Origin: JBCDKH01 sp964388485
Lineage (GTDB): Bacteria; Planctomycetota; Phycisphaerae; Tepidisphaerales; Tepidisphaeraceae
Assembly (NCBI GenBank): GCA_964388485.1
Contig: CAYMAS010000014.1
Span: 1-64,000, forward strand
Length of the DNA stretch: 64,000 nt
Reading direction: 5' to 3'
How positions within the stretch are numbered: the first letter of the stretch is position 1; the number at the start of each line of letters is the position of its first letter. The position numbers were made by a program, and so were the translations under genes. Positions 44,407 to 52,207 of the stretch are shown one piece after another. The notes beneath the pieces are model-generated. The model searched no databases. It had not been told where the DNA came from and saw only the letters and a program-made list of their open reading frames with translations.

Positions 44407-45048
44407 ATGAGCAACACCTTCACCAACCAGGAAACCGCCTCTTTCGCCACCCATGCCGCTGTCGAAGATGTCGTGCAGCAGCGGGAGGACTGGGCCCTGC
44501 GTCGCCAGCGGGGCATTCCGAACAACCGAAAGCTCTTCGTCCTGACCTGCATGGACGAACGCGTCGACATCGACGACGCCCTGCAGCTGGAACTTGGCGA
44601 TGCCCACATCTTCCGCAACGCCGGCGGCGTGGTGACGGACGACGCGATTCGCTCCGCGGCGCTAACCACCAACTTCTTCCAGACGACCGAGATCGTCGTC
44701 GTTCAGCACACCGACTGTGGCATGCTGCTGCACTCCGGCGACGACATCGTCGCAGGCTTCGAGAAGAATCTCGACGCGGCGGGCAAGTCGGTCGACGGGC
44801 TGTCGCTCGACCCGGCCCTGCCGGATCTGAAGCTCCCGCGGGAGAAACAGGGCGACTGGATCAAGGCCTTCGACGACGTTGACGCGTCCGTGGAGCGGCA
44901 AATCGAGTACCTTCGCCAGCATCCGCTGATTCCCGACGGCACCTTGATCCACGGCTACGTCTACGAGGTCGAGAGCGGCCACCTCCGCAGGCCGCACCAG
45001 AGCCCGGCGGCGGTGTCGTCCAAATCACCTGCCAAGCAGGCGAAATGA
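44407..45048 (+). CDS. Beta-class carbonic anhydrase
   Basis: 213 residues. Zinc ligands Cys48 (CMDERVD, with Asp50-Arg52 as the catalytic dyad), His101 and Cys104 (QHTDCGM). It interconverts CO2 and bicarbonate. The length and the NAGG segment (FRNAGGVVTDDAIRS) fit the small beta-CA branch. The last 20 residues are low-complexity. A TATAAA sequence at 44375-44380 is a plausible -10, 32 bp before the ATG, but no good -35 accompanies it. Confidence 0.92.
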   Translation: MSNTFTNQETASFATHAAVEDVVQQREDWALRRQRGIPNNRKLFVLTCMDERVDIDDALQLELGDAHIFRNAGGVVTDDAIRSAALTTNFFQTTEIVVVQHTDCGMLLHSGDDIVAGFEKNLDAAGKSVDGLSLDPALPDLKLPREKQGDWIKAFDDVDASVERQIEYLRQHPLIPDGTLIHGYVYEVESGHLRRPHQSPAAVSSKSPAKQAK

Positions 45049-45090
45049 GTCGGCAGCGACTTGGTGCTCCTCGAGACTGTTGAAGAACCC

Positions 45091-45166
45091 GTAGGGTAGG
45101 CCCCGGCCCACCATCTGGCGTGACCCGAGTCGGCGGAAACGGATGGTGGGCCGGGGCCCACCCTAC
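45091..45166. repeat. Palindromic element related to family C, between carbonic anhydrase and truB
   Basis: Arms 45091-45114 and 45143-45166 are 24-base inverted copies with one mismatch (GTAGGGT...GGCCCACC). It shares the GTAGGGTGGGC-type ends with the family C copy inside valS. Six T follow about ten bases beyond the right arm, so it may terminate the carbonic anhydrase transcript. Confidence 0.8.
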
Positions 45167-45205
45167 GGCGTTGGCCCTTTTTTAAACGGTTGCTAGGACT
45201 ATCTT

Positions 45206-45877
45206 GTGACGAAGCCGAGCGACGGGTTTCTCGTGATCGACAAGCCGGCAGGGCAGACGTCGGCACGAGCGCTCGATGCCGTGAAGCGGCGGTTTGGCAG
45301 AGGCACCAAGGTGGGGCATGCCGGCACGCTCGATCCGTTCGCGACCGGTTGCCTGGTGGTGCTGGTGGGCCGGGGGACGAAGGCGAGCGAGAAGGTGATG
45401 GGACTGCCGAAGGGTTATGTGGCCGACGTGAAGCTCGGGGCGACGACGGCGACGTTGGATCCCGAAGGCGACGAGGAGCCGGGGCCGACCATCGAGGAGC
45501 CGGCACGGGCGAAGCTGGAGGCGATCTGTGCCGCGGCGACGGGCGAGATCATGCAGGCGCCGCCGGCGTTCAGTGCGATCAAGGTCGGCGGGCGGCGGTC
45601 TTACGACCTGGCCCGCAAGGGCGAAATGACCGACCTGCCGCCGCGGGCGGTGCGGGTGTACGACCTGCGGGTGTTGAACGTCTCGTGGCCGATCGTGCGG
45701 TTGGAGATGACGGTCGGCCGGGGATTTTATGTGCGGAGTCTGGCAAGAGACTTCGCGGAGATGCTCGGCACGGTCGGCTACCTCACGGCGCTGCGTCGGA
45801 CCCACGTCGGTCCGTTCCGTGCAGACGCGGCGACGGGGGTTGATGGAGACCTGCTGAGCCTCGACGTGCTCCGGTGA
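45206..45877 (+). CDS. truB: tRNA pseudouridine(55) synthase TruB
   Basis: 223 residues with a GTG start. The catalytic Asp is in GHAGTLDPFATGCLVV; other signatures are FLVIDKPAGQTS, YVADVKLGATTATLD, QAPPAFSAIKVGGRRSYDLAR and GFYVRSLARDFAEMLG. It makes pseudouridine-55 in the tRNA T-loop. It is shorter than E. coli TruB and lacks a C-terminal PUA-like domain, as in some other bacteria. It converges on smpB across a palindrome. Confidence 0.94.
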   Translation: MTKPSDGFLVIDKPAGQTSARALDAVKRRFGRGTKVGHAGTLDPFATGCLVVLVGRGTKASEKVMGLPKGYVADVKLGATTATLDPEGDEEPGPTIEEPARAKLEAICAAATGEIMQAPPAFSAIKVGGRRSYDLARKGEMTDLPPRAVRVYDLRVLNVSWPIVRLEMTVGRGFYVRSLARDFAEMLGTVGYLTALRRTHVGPFRADAATGVDGDLLSLDVLR

Positions 45878-45904
45878 TCGGTTCTGCGCGATGTGCACGA
45901 CCAC

Positions 45905-45991
45905 CCCGGGGCGGCGTCGCTTGCGACGCGATTTCCTTGCAATCTCCGTGTTGCTGTTCACAAATACGTCGCAAGCGACGCCGCTCCTCGG
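45905..45991. repeat. Palindromic element, family E, between truB and smpB
   Basis: GGCGGCGTCGCTTGCGACGC at the left and its inverted copy near 45967-45985 at the right, the same arms as at 16807-16915 but with a shorter spacer. It lies between convergent genes. Confidence 0.85.
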
Positions 45992-46029
45992 GCTCGTGCA
46001 TCAACCGCGTTGATCCCAATCTGGTTGCG

Positions 46030-46512
46030 TCAGTCGCGCCCACGCTCGGCGCGCCGGATTTCGCGTTCGGCGTCCTTTTTCTTGAGGTCTTGCCGCTTGT
46101 CGACCGCTCGTTTGCCGCGGCCGACGCCGACTTCGACCTTGCAGCGGCCGTCCTTGAAGTAGATTTCCAGGGGCACCAACGTCACACCACGCTCGCGCGT
46201 CTCGTCGGCGAGCTGGCGGATCTCCCGCTTGTGAGCCAGCAGCTTGCGAATCCGCCGCGGGTCGTGGTTGGCCTGCTCGCTGGCGTGCTGGTAGGGGTCG
46301 ATGTGGACACCCTGCAGCAGAAGCTCTTCGCCCTCGATGCGGGCGAAGGCGTCTGCCATCTGGGCTTGGCCCAGGCGAAGTTGCTTGACCTCGGTGCCGA
46401 GGAGTTTAATGCCGCACTCGACGGTCTTGCCGATGGTGTAGTTGAAGCGGGCCTTGCGGTTGATGATCCGCGGGGGATCGGCCAGGTTGTGCTTCTTACC
46501 CTTTTTCGCCAT
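46030..46512 (-). CDS. smpB: SsrA-binding protein SmpB
   Basis: 160 residues. NRKARFNYTIGKTVECGIKLLGTEVKQLR in pieces, VHIDPYQHAS, DPRRIRKLLAHKREI, LVPLEIYFKDGRCKVEVGVGRGK and a basic C-terminal tail (KRQDLKKKDAEREIRR). SmpB delivers tmRNA to stalled ribosomes; the tail enters the decoding site. No ssrA gene was seen nearby. Confidence 0.96.
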   Translation of the reverse strand: MAKKGKKHNLADPPRIINRKARFNYTIGKTVECGIKLLGTEVKQLRLGQAQMADAFARIEGEELLLQGVHIDPYQHASEQANHDPRRIRKLLAHKREIRQLADETRERGVTLVPLEIYFKDGRCKVEVGVGRGKRAVDKRQDLKKKDAEREIRRAERGRD

Positions 46513-46542
46513 CGAACGGGAACCGTAGGTGGGCCACAGCGG

Positions 46543-47400
46543 CTAGCGACGGCGAAGCAGCGCCAGGCTGCCAAGGCCCAGCAGCGACAGCGTCGTCGGC
46601 TCGGGGATGACTGCAAACTCCAAGCCGGCCAGGCCGCCGAAGAAGTTGTCGTCGATGGTCGTGCCGACGGTAATCAGGTCGCCGGTCGTGAGGTCGACGA
46701 TGTAGAGGTTGTTCGTGCCGTTGAAGTCGCCGTCGGCAAGAAAGAGCGTTCCGTCGGCGGGATTGAAGTCGATGCCGGCAGTGTTGCCCAAGCCTTGGGT
46801 GATGGTGACGGAGGAGAGGACGCTGGCATCGGTGGGATCGACCTCGACGAGAAACGCGTCGATCGAGACGGCGTTGACGGTTGTATCGAGCACGTAGAGC
46901 GAGCCGTCAGGAGCGAAGGCCATCGCACTGGCGTCAGCGAGGCCGGGAATGGTGCCGACGATCTGGCCGGCTCCGGTGTCAGCGTCAAGGGTCAGGAGCG
47001 TCGCGACGCCGTTTTCGGTGGTCACGGCAAAGAGGTTGCCGTCGGCGTCGAAGTCGAGGTCGCCTTCGCTGAGGAAGATGCCGGTGTCGCCGACGATGGT
47101 GGTCTCGCCGGTAAAGATGTCGATGGTCAGCAAGCTGCTGCCAGCGGGCTCGTTGTTGACGGTGCCGAGGCCGTCAGTCAGGGCGAACAGCGTGCCGTCG
47201 GGGCCCTGGGCGATGCCGGTAACGACGTCGGCATCGGTAAATCGCGGGTTGCTGGCGGCACCGGTGACGGGATCGATGTCGAACAGGCGGGCGTCGCGGT
47301 TGCTGAAGCTGCCGTCGCGGAATTCGACGCCGATGAGCTGAACCTGCCCGGCGGCGGGAGCGGCGACGATGAGGGAGCTGAGGATGAGGGTCTTGTGCAT
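46543..47400 (-). CDS. PEP-CTERM protein with beta-propeller-like body
   Basis: 285 residues. A signal peptide (MHKTLILSSLIVAAPAAGQ), repeated NHL/propeller-like blades (GIAQGPDGTLFALTDG, DLDFDADGNLFAVTTEN, AMAFAPDGSLYVLDTT, GIDFNPADGTLFLADGD) and a PEP-CTERM tail VIPEPTTLSLLGLGS ending LLRRR. It is probably surface-associated. It lies 30 bp upstream of smpB on the same strand. Confidence 0.85.
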   Translation of the reverse strand: MHKTLILSSLIVAAPAAGQVQLIGVEFRDGSFSNRDARLFDIDPVTGAASNPRFTDADVVTGIAQGPDGTLFALTDGLGTVNNEPAGSSLLTIDIFTGETTIVGDTGIFLSEGDLDFDADGNLFAVTTENGVATLLTLDADTGAGQIVGTIPGLADASAMAFAPDGSLYVLDTTVNAVSIDAFLVEVDPTDASVLSSVTITQGLGNTAGIDFNPADGTLFLADGDFNGTNNLYIVDLTTGDLITVGTTIDDNFFGGLAGLEFAVIPEPTTLSLLGLGSLALLRRR

Positions 47401-47506
47401 GGTTCTCCGAGCGAAGTTGGGCCCAATCTAAGGGTCTGTCGCGATCTGGGAACGACTCAAATCGAGTTGCCGCCTCTTCCAGATGCTGCTGCCTGTGCAC
47501 GAACTC

Positions 47507-47803
47507 TTAGATGCAGATCACGCGACGCTCTCCCTGCTCCGATTCGCAGATCATGCAATCCTTCCCCATCGTGGCCGAACCACGTTCCACTCGCCGCACC
47601 TCGCCACGACCATGGCTGATGGGGCCCTCGTAGGTCAGATACCGCCGCCGATGGTCCGGCAGACGAACGGCCCGCGTTCCATCGTTCGGCGGCCAGTCGT
47701 AGACGCGCCACGTCCAGAGATCCGCCTCGGCGTCGTGCTCGACCATGAGGTCGTAATGCGGCTCGTCGTAACCGGTGTGATGAAGGACGACATAGGTCAT
47801 CAC
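47507..47803 (-). CDS. Small LigD 3'-phosphoesterase-like protein
   Basis: 98 residues. YVVLHHTGYDEPHYDLMVEHD and RRYLTYEGPISHGRGEVRRVERG resemble the N-terminal 3'-phosphoesterase domain of DNA ligase D, with His residues and Asp in HYDL in the place of the metal-site residues. In LigD the domain trims 3' ends in nonhomologous end joining. Here it stands alone, with no ligase or Ku gene nearby. Its ATG overlaps the stop of the aldo/keto reductase gene (ATGA), so it is translationally coupled to it. Confidence 0.7.
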   Translation of the reverse strand: MMTYVVLHHTGYDEPHYDLMVEHDAEADLWTWRVYDWPPNDGTRAVRLPDHRRRYLTYEGPISHGRGEVRRVERGSATMGKDCMICESEQGERRVICI

Positions 47804-48876
47804 GCAATCAGCACCGGCGGGGCGACGTACTCGCTGCGGACGGAGTCACCGTTGTTGATGCTGCTCTTGAGGTCGCACGCGTGGCTCTCGGGCGGCAGGT
47901 CGAAGTCGCGTTCGTACACGTCGTGCAGCTCGGTCAGCTCCGCCTCGCTGAAGTCGGGCTTGTCGACGGCGGCGACGACTTCGTCGACCTCCTCTTCGTT
48001 CAGGAGCGTGGCCGTGATTGTCGTCATCGCCGGCTGTTGGAGCAGCCACTTGCAGGCGAACTGGTGGACCGTCATGTCGTGACGCTCGAAGATCGGCCTG
48101 ATCTTATCGACCTTCTGCGGGCCGAAGACCCGCCAGGCGGCGTCGCGGAACTTGCGGTGGTCGCTTTGGCCCAGCTTCGTGTCCTTCTGGATGACGCCCT
48201 TGAGCACGCCCGAGTTGTCCTGCACGCGGGCCATCAGCCCGGCCCGCTTGGCGACGGCCATCTCGCCGATCTCCCGGGCCGGGTGCTGTTCAAGGTAGTT
48301 GTAGACGGTCTGGACCGCCTTGCAGCCGGGGCGTTCGAGGGCTTCGAAGCCTTCTTCGCGCCAGCCGATGGCCGGGCCCAGCGAGACGCCCCAGGTCTTG
48401 ATCTTGCCTTCCTCTTGCACCTTATCGAGCTCGGCGAAGAGCTCGTCGCTGAAGTGCGGCAGCTTAATGTTGTGGGCGACGTAGACGTCGATGCAGTCGA
48501 CGCCGAGGCGTTCGAGCGAGTGCTCCAGGGCCTTGCGCATGAACGCGGGGCTGAAGTCCTGGCGGCGTTCCTTGTGGCTGCCGGGCGTGCCGGGGTCGGA
48601 GTAGAAGTCGTAGCCGAACTTGCCGCCGATCTGGATCTGGGCGCGTTGTGAGGCGTTGAGGTTCTTGAGCCAGTTGCCGAAGAGGGTTTCTGCCCGTCCG
48701 TTGCCATAGGCGTCGCCGTTGTCGAAGAAGGTGACGCCCTTGTCGAACGCGTGGCTGCAGAGCCGGTCGCAGTCGTCTTGTTCGCGGTGGCCCCACCAGT
48801 CGACGCCGAAGATCCAGCAGCCGAGGCTGATGGGGGAGACGGAGACGTCGCTGTTGCCGAAGGGGCGGGGTTGCAT
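47800..48876 (-). CDS. Aldo/keto reductase
   Basis: 358 residues from the ATG at 48876 (MQPRPFGNSDVSVSPISLG). NADPH-dependent TIM-barrel reductase: GVTFFDNGDAYGNGRAE (catalytic Asp and Tyr), IGGKFGYDF (Lys), CIDVYVAHN (His) and the C-terminal LLQQPAMTTITATLLNEEEVDE. The substrate is not predictable. It overlaps by four bases with the downstream LigD-like gene and is divergent from the Uma2 gene (46 bp between starts). Confidence 0.92.
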   Translation of the reverse strand: MQPRPFGNSDVSVSPISLGCWIFGVDWWGHREQDDCDRLCSHAFDKGVTFFDNGDAYGNGRAETLFGNWLKNLNASQRAQIQIGGKFGYDFYSDPGTPGSHKERRQDFSPAFMRKALEHSLERLGVDCIDVYVAHNIKLPHFSDELFAELDKVQEEGKIKTWGVSLGPAIGWREEGFEALERPGCKAVQTVYNYLEQHPAREIGEMAVAKRAGLMARVQDNSGVLKGVIQKDTKLGQSDHRKFRDAAWRVFGPQKVDKIRPIFERHDMTVHQFACKWLLQQPAMTTITATLLNEEEVDEVVAAVDKPDFSEAELTELHDVYERDFDLPPESHACDLKSSINNGDSVRSEYVAPPVLIA

Positions 48877-48922
48877 GGCGAACCTTATGCGGTCAGGCGA
48901 ACCTGTTGTAGAATGCGGCATC

Positions 48923-49561
48923 ATGTCCGCGATCGACGACGTGCCATTGCGAGAGAGGACCAGCGTTTGGATGAACGAGACGGAGTACTTCGCGTTGCTC
49001 AAAGCGAGCGACCGCAAGTGGGAGTTTTATCCAGAGCAAAGGATGAAGCCGTCTGCGGATGGTCAGATCTGGGGGGAAGTCGTCGCCATGGCCGGCGGGT
49101 CGAAGGAGCACAATCGCGTGGGTGCCAATCTCGTCGGAAACCTGTTCGACAAGCTCAGAGACACTGGCTGTCTGGTGAACACGTCGGACACTGCCGTCGG
49201 CGCTGCCAGCGAGAACGGCTACCGCTTTCCGGACGCCTCGACCGTGTGCGGCAAACCAGAGTACCGCGAGCACGCTGGCATCGAGATTCTCCTGAATCCT
49301 ACAGCGATCTTCGAAGTGACGAGCGAATCATCAGATGGCAGAGACCGCACAGAGAAGGTCAGCCGCTACACGTCGATGCCGTCCGTCCAACTTTACGTCA
49401 TCCTCAAGCAGGACAAGCCCGAGGCCGACCTTCTCATCCGCACCTCGCACAACGAGTGGGCCATGCGGAACCTCAAGGGCCTCGACGCTTCAATCGAAGT
49501 CGATCCGCCCGGCATCACGCTGACGCTGGCAGAGCTGTACGAGAACGTGGAACTCGCCTGA
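48923..49561 (+). CDS. Uma2 family protein, second copy in the window
   Basis: 212 residues from the ATG at 48923. Family motifs: MNETEYFALLKASDRKWEFYPEQRM in pieces, GSKEHNRVGANLVGNLFDKL, YRFPDASTVCGKPEY, NPTAIFEVTSESSDGRDRTEK and YVILKQDKPEADLL. PD-(D/E)xK-type acids are in PDAS and IFEV. Only distantly similar to the copy at 27564-28202, so not a recent duplicate. Confidence 0.9.
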   Translation: MSAIDDVPLRERTSVWMNETEYFALLKASDRKWEFYPEQRMKPSADGQIWGEVVAMAGGSKEHNRVGANLVGNLFDKLRDTGCLVNTSDTAVGAASENGYRFPDASTVCGKPEYREHAGIEILLNPTAIFEVTSESSDGRDRTEKVSRYTSMPSVQLYVILKQDKPEADLLIRTSHNEWAMRNLKGLDASIEVDPPGITLTLAELYENVELA

Positions 49562-49597
49562 GCACGCGTCTGGCATGGCGTGTGCGACACGATCGCT

Positions 49598-50026
49598 ATG
49601 ACCGACCAACTCAACGACCTCATCACAACCGCCCTCGACGGCGTTCATGGCTACAAGCAGGCGGCGGATCACGTCAAGGATCCGACCCTCAAGACCCTCT
49701 TCAGCGACTACGCTGCCCAACGGAACAGCTATGCCCTGGAGCTTCAGCAGCTCGTCAGCACGCACGGCGGAACACCCACCGAGACGGGCAGCGTCACCGC
49801 CGCCTTTCACCGCGGTTGGATCGGCCTGAAGGACGCCCTCGCCGGCGGCGATGCAGCCGTCGTCGCCGAATGCGTCAGGGGCGAGGAGTACGCCAAGGAT
49901 CAGTACGTCAAAGCGCTCGGCGGCGGCGACGTTCCGGCCGATGCCCAGACCGTTCTGACCCGCCAGCACGCGGAGATCGACCAGGCGTTGTCGCACATGA
50001 AGTCGCTCGAAATTGCCAAGTCGTGA
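49598..50026 (+). CDS. DUF2383 (PA2169-type) four-helix-bundle protein
   Basis: 142 residues from the ATG at 49598. LITTALDGVHGYKQAADHV, TLKTLFSDYAAQRNSYALELQQLV, HRGWIGLKDALAGGD and ECVRGEEYAKDQYVKAL match the ferritin-like DUF2383 pattern. The biochemical role is not established. A good terminator follows. Confidence 0.88.
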   Translation: MTDQLNDLITTALDGVHGYKQAADHVKDPTLKTLFSDYAAQRNSYALELQQLVSTHGGTPTETGSVTAAFHRGWIGLKDALAGGDAAVVAECVRGEEYAKDQYVKALGGGDVPADAQTVLTRQHAEIDQALSHMKSLEIAKS

Positions 50027-50050
50027 GCTTCCTTACCTAGCTGACGCAGA

Positions 50051-50078
50051 GAAGCCCCGCATGAACATGCGGGGCTTC
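50051..50078 (+). terminator. Terminator after the DUF2383 gene
   Basis: A perfect 12-bp stem (GAAGCCCCGCAT and complement) with a GAAC loop, 24 bp after the stop codon. Confidence 0.7.
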
Positions 50079-50100
50079 GTCGCTTCGGGCGATGCTTGCT

Positions 50101-50880
50101 TCAAGGAGACACCACGGCTTCTTGTGCCGCCCGGTCGGCGGTGAGTTGGTCGGTCGCCTGCACCTCGACGCGGCGGTTCATGAGCCGGTCGGTGGCGTCG
50201 TAGGCCCGCCGCCGCAGGGGTTCGTAGCTGCCGCTGGCTTGCACGCGGAGGATGTCCGGACTCACGCCGTGCTCGATGAGCAATTCCGCGACCAGGTTCG
50301 CCCGCTCGAGTGACAGCTGCATCGCGACCCGCCTTGCCTCGACGCCCGTCCGCGGCATGTCTGCCGGCAGGTCGTCGGGCCCGGTGTGCCCCTTCACCAG
50401 GACAATGTTGCGGAACCCACGGATTTTGCCGGCAATCTGACGCACCGCCTTCGCCGCGTCGTCGGACATCGTCGCTTCACCCGGCGGAAAATGGACGCGT
50501 CCGCCCAGCCCCGCGAGGTCACCTTCGCGAATGGTCGTCACTTCGGAGTCCGAGCCTTCCGCCCCCTGGGCATGAGTCTCCGCATGGCCCGCTCCGCCGG
50601 AGCCTTCCCGCTTCATCTCTTCGATGGCCTTGTAAAGCTGCTCGATACGCATCTGCCGATCCGCGTTGTCGTGCATCGACGCGCCGAAGGCGAGCTGGAT
50701 GTCGCGGATGATCTCCTGCTGCCGAATCTCCTCCCGCGCCGCCTGCTCCGGCGAGTCGGTGGCGTCGGGCTTGAGCACCCAGAGGATCACGAACAAACCC
50801 ATCATGCACATGAGCAAGTCGGCCAGGGTGAAGATCCACTCAGGGCATTCTTCGCAGATTTCTTCGGGGTCGCAGGACAT
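50101..50880 (-). CDS. MotB/OmpA-family protein
   Basis: 259 residues. A short N-terminus with Cys residues (CDPEEICEECPEW) leads to one transmembrane helix containing an Asp (FTLADLLMCMMGLFVILWVLK), the MotB/ExbD-type proton-relay arrangement. A periplasmic linker and a C-terminal OmpA-like domain (VLVKGHTGPDDLP, SLERANLVAELLIEHGVSPD, MNRRVEVQ) follow for peptidoglycan binding. It pairs with the MotA-like gene at 51340-52119, from which it is separated by the S23 cassette. Flagellar stator and other proton-driven roles are both possible; no flagellar genes are near. Confidence 0.88.
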   Translation of the reverse strand: MSCDPEEICEECPEWIFTLADLLMCMMGLFVILWVLKPDATDSPEQAAREEIRQQEIIRDIQLAFGASMHDNADRQMRIEQLYKAIEEMKREGSGGAGHAETHAQGAEGSDSEVTTIREGDLAGLGGRVHFPPGEATMSDDAAKAVRQIAGKIRGFRNIVLVKGHTGPDDLPADMPRTGVEARRVAMQLSLERANLVAELLIEHGVSPDILRVQASGSYEPLRRRAYDATDRLMNRRVEVQATDQLTADRAAQEAVVSP

Positions 50881-50893
50881 GGCGGGGAGTAGG

Positions 50894-51341
50894 AGGAGCG
50901 AGGAGCGAGGAGCGGGGAGCGAGGCAAAAGCCGAAAGTCAGAAGCCGATTCGCCGCCGAATCGGACGCGCGTAGGCAGCAAGCATGCGTGCGATCTGCTC
51001 AGCTTCGTTTCGAAGCTCAGAGGTGTCGCCGTAACTCAGGTCGTGGGCCAGAAGGAGCTGGTAGCTGGCTTCGTCTAGCGAGGCTTGAGCAATGTTCAAG
51101 AACCGAACTTTCTCCCGGTCCCCATCGCGGCGGTAGCCCTCCACGAGGTTCGTCGGCACAGATGCCGCGGACCGACGAAGCTGACTCGTCAGGCCGAACG
51201 CCTCATGTTTCGGAAAGTGCTGTGTGACCTGGTAAACGTCGAGCACCCAACGATGTCCCCTTTGCCAAACGTCGAGGTTCTCGTAAGCGTGCATCACTTG
51301 CTCCTTTCTGCCTCGCTCCTCACTCCTCACTCCTCACTCCT
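50894..51341. mobile_element. S23 cassette bounded by GA-rich inverted repeats, inside a motAB-like operon
   Basis: The left repeat 50894-50930 and right repeat 51304-51341 are inverted copies of an AGGAGCGAGGAGCGAGGAGC-type unit ending GCGAGGCAAAAG or GCGAGGCAGAAAG. They enclose only the S23 four-helix-bundle gene. The right repeat reaches into the motA-like stop codon and the left one lies 13 bp before the motB-like ATG, so the cassette exactly fills the junction of two genes that normally abut. The family B palindrome inside valS has the same unit without a gene. Mobility is inferred. Confidence 0.7.
50938..51294 (-). CDS. Four-helix-bundle protein (S23/IVS family)
   Basis: 118 residues from the ATG at 51294 (MHAYENLDVWQRGHRWVLDVY). 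Family motifs: AFGLTSQLRRSAASVPTNLVEGYRR and FLNIAQASLDEASYQLLLAHDL. The family was first seen as ORFs in intervening sequences of 23S rRNA; it is also related to the Avd accessory proteins of diversity-generating retroelements. Its biochemical role is unknown. No reverse transcriptase is near. It lies between GA-rich inverted repeats (see the mobile element entry). Confidence 0.88.
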   Translation of the reverse strand: MHAYENLDVWQRGHRWVLDVYQVTQHFPKHEAFGLTSQLRRSAASVPTNLVEGYRRDGDREKVRFLNIAQASLDEASYQLLLAHDLSYGDTSELRNEAEQIARMLAAYARPIRRRIGF

Positions 51342-52119
51342 AATCCTCCCTCGCCAACTCCGCCTGTTTCGCCGTCGTCATGAAGCTCAGCAGTTGCATT
51401 TCGATCACGCGTGGGTTGTTGCCCGCCTGGATTGAGAGCAGGCCTTGCATCATGATCTCCTTGACGAACGCCTCTTCTTTGGAGAGCAGCGTCAACTTTT
51501 CGGCGATCGGGCCGGCCATGACGTTTTGGAGCATGGCGCCGTAGAGCGTGCCGGTGAGGGCGACGGCCAGGGCTCCGCCGATGGCGGCGGGATCGCCGTC
51601 GAGGTTCTTGAACAGCGCGATCTGGGCGATCAGACACGCGAGCAGGCCGCAACCCGGGCCGAACTTGGCGATGGCGGCCCAGAAGTGCTTGCCGTGCTTG
51701 TGACGCTCGATCATCGCGTCGATCTCCGAACGCAGGATCGTCTGAGTCACGTCGGCATCCGTGCCGTCGATCGTCAGCTGCAGGCCTTTCCGCATGAAGG
51801 GATCCTCGTGCGACTTGCTCGGTTCTTCTAAAGCGAGAACACCGTCACGGCGAGCGGTTTCGGCGTATTCGACGATCTCCTTGACGACGTGTTCGGCATC
51901 GTGGTGCTTGGCGAACATCATCTTCATGGCCGCCTTCATGCTCAGCATGACGCCCTTGAGCGGCGTGCCGGCGATGGCGGCCCCGACGGCGGCGCCGCCG
52001 ACGAGGACCACCTCGGCGGGCTTGATGTAGGGGCCGATGGCGCCGCCAGTAACGATCCACATGCCGAAGCCCAGCGAGCCCCAAGCGATGCCGTAGCCGA
52101 TGAGGGTTCCGAAGTCCAT
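51340..52119 (-). CDS. MotA/TolQ/ExbB-type proton channel protein
   Basis: 259 residues from the ATG at 52119 (MDFGTLIGYGIAWGSLGFGMW). Membrane segments near both ends, the MotA-type loop IKPAEVVLVGGAAVGAAIAG, cytoplasmic region with KGLQLTIDGTDADVTQTILRSEID in pieces, AAIAKFGPGCGLLACLIAQIALF and GALAVALTGTLYGAMLQNVMAGPIAEKL in pieces. It forms the ion-conducting stator ring around the MotB-like partner. The downstream partner is displaced by the S23 cassette. Confidence 0.9.
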   Translation of the reverse strand: MDFGTLIGYGIAWGSLGFGMWIVTGGAIGPYIKPAEVVLVGGAAVGAAIAGTPLKGVMLSMKAAMKMMFAKHHDAEHVVKEIVEYAETARRDGVLALEEPSKSHEDPFMRKGLQLTIDGTDADVTQTILRSEIDAMIERHKHGKHFWAAIAKFGPGCGLLACLIAQIALFKNLDGDPAAIGGALAVALTGTLYGAMLQNVMAGPIAEKLTLLSKEEAFVKEIMMQGLLSIQAGNNPRVIEMQLLSFMTTAKQAELARED

Positions 52120-52207
52120 GAAGTCAAAGTCGTGTGAAGTGCAGAAGGGGTTCAACAGCGTTATCGGTCACCGCCCGCCACTTTCCGCAGCGCTAACCTC
52201 CGGCACC

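Noticed and set aside
45874..47619. 581-codon frame opposite smpB and the PEP-CTERM gene
   Set aside because: Conflicts with smpB and a signal-peptide/PEP-CTERM gene; the translation has no recognisable domain.
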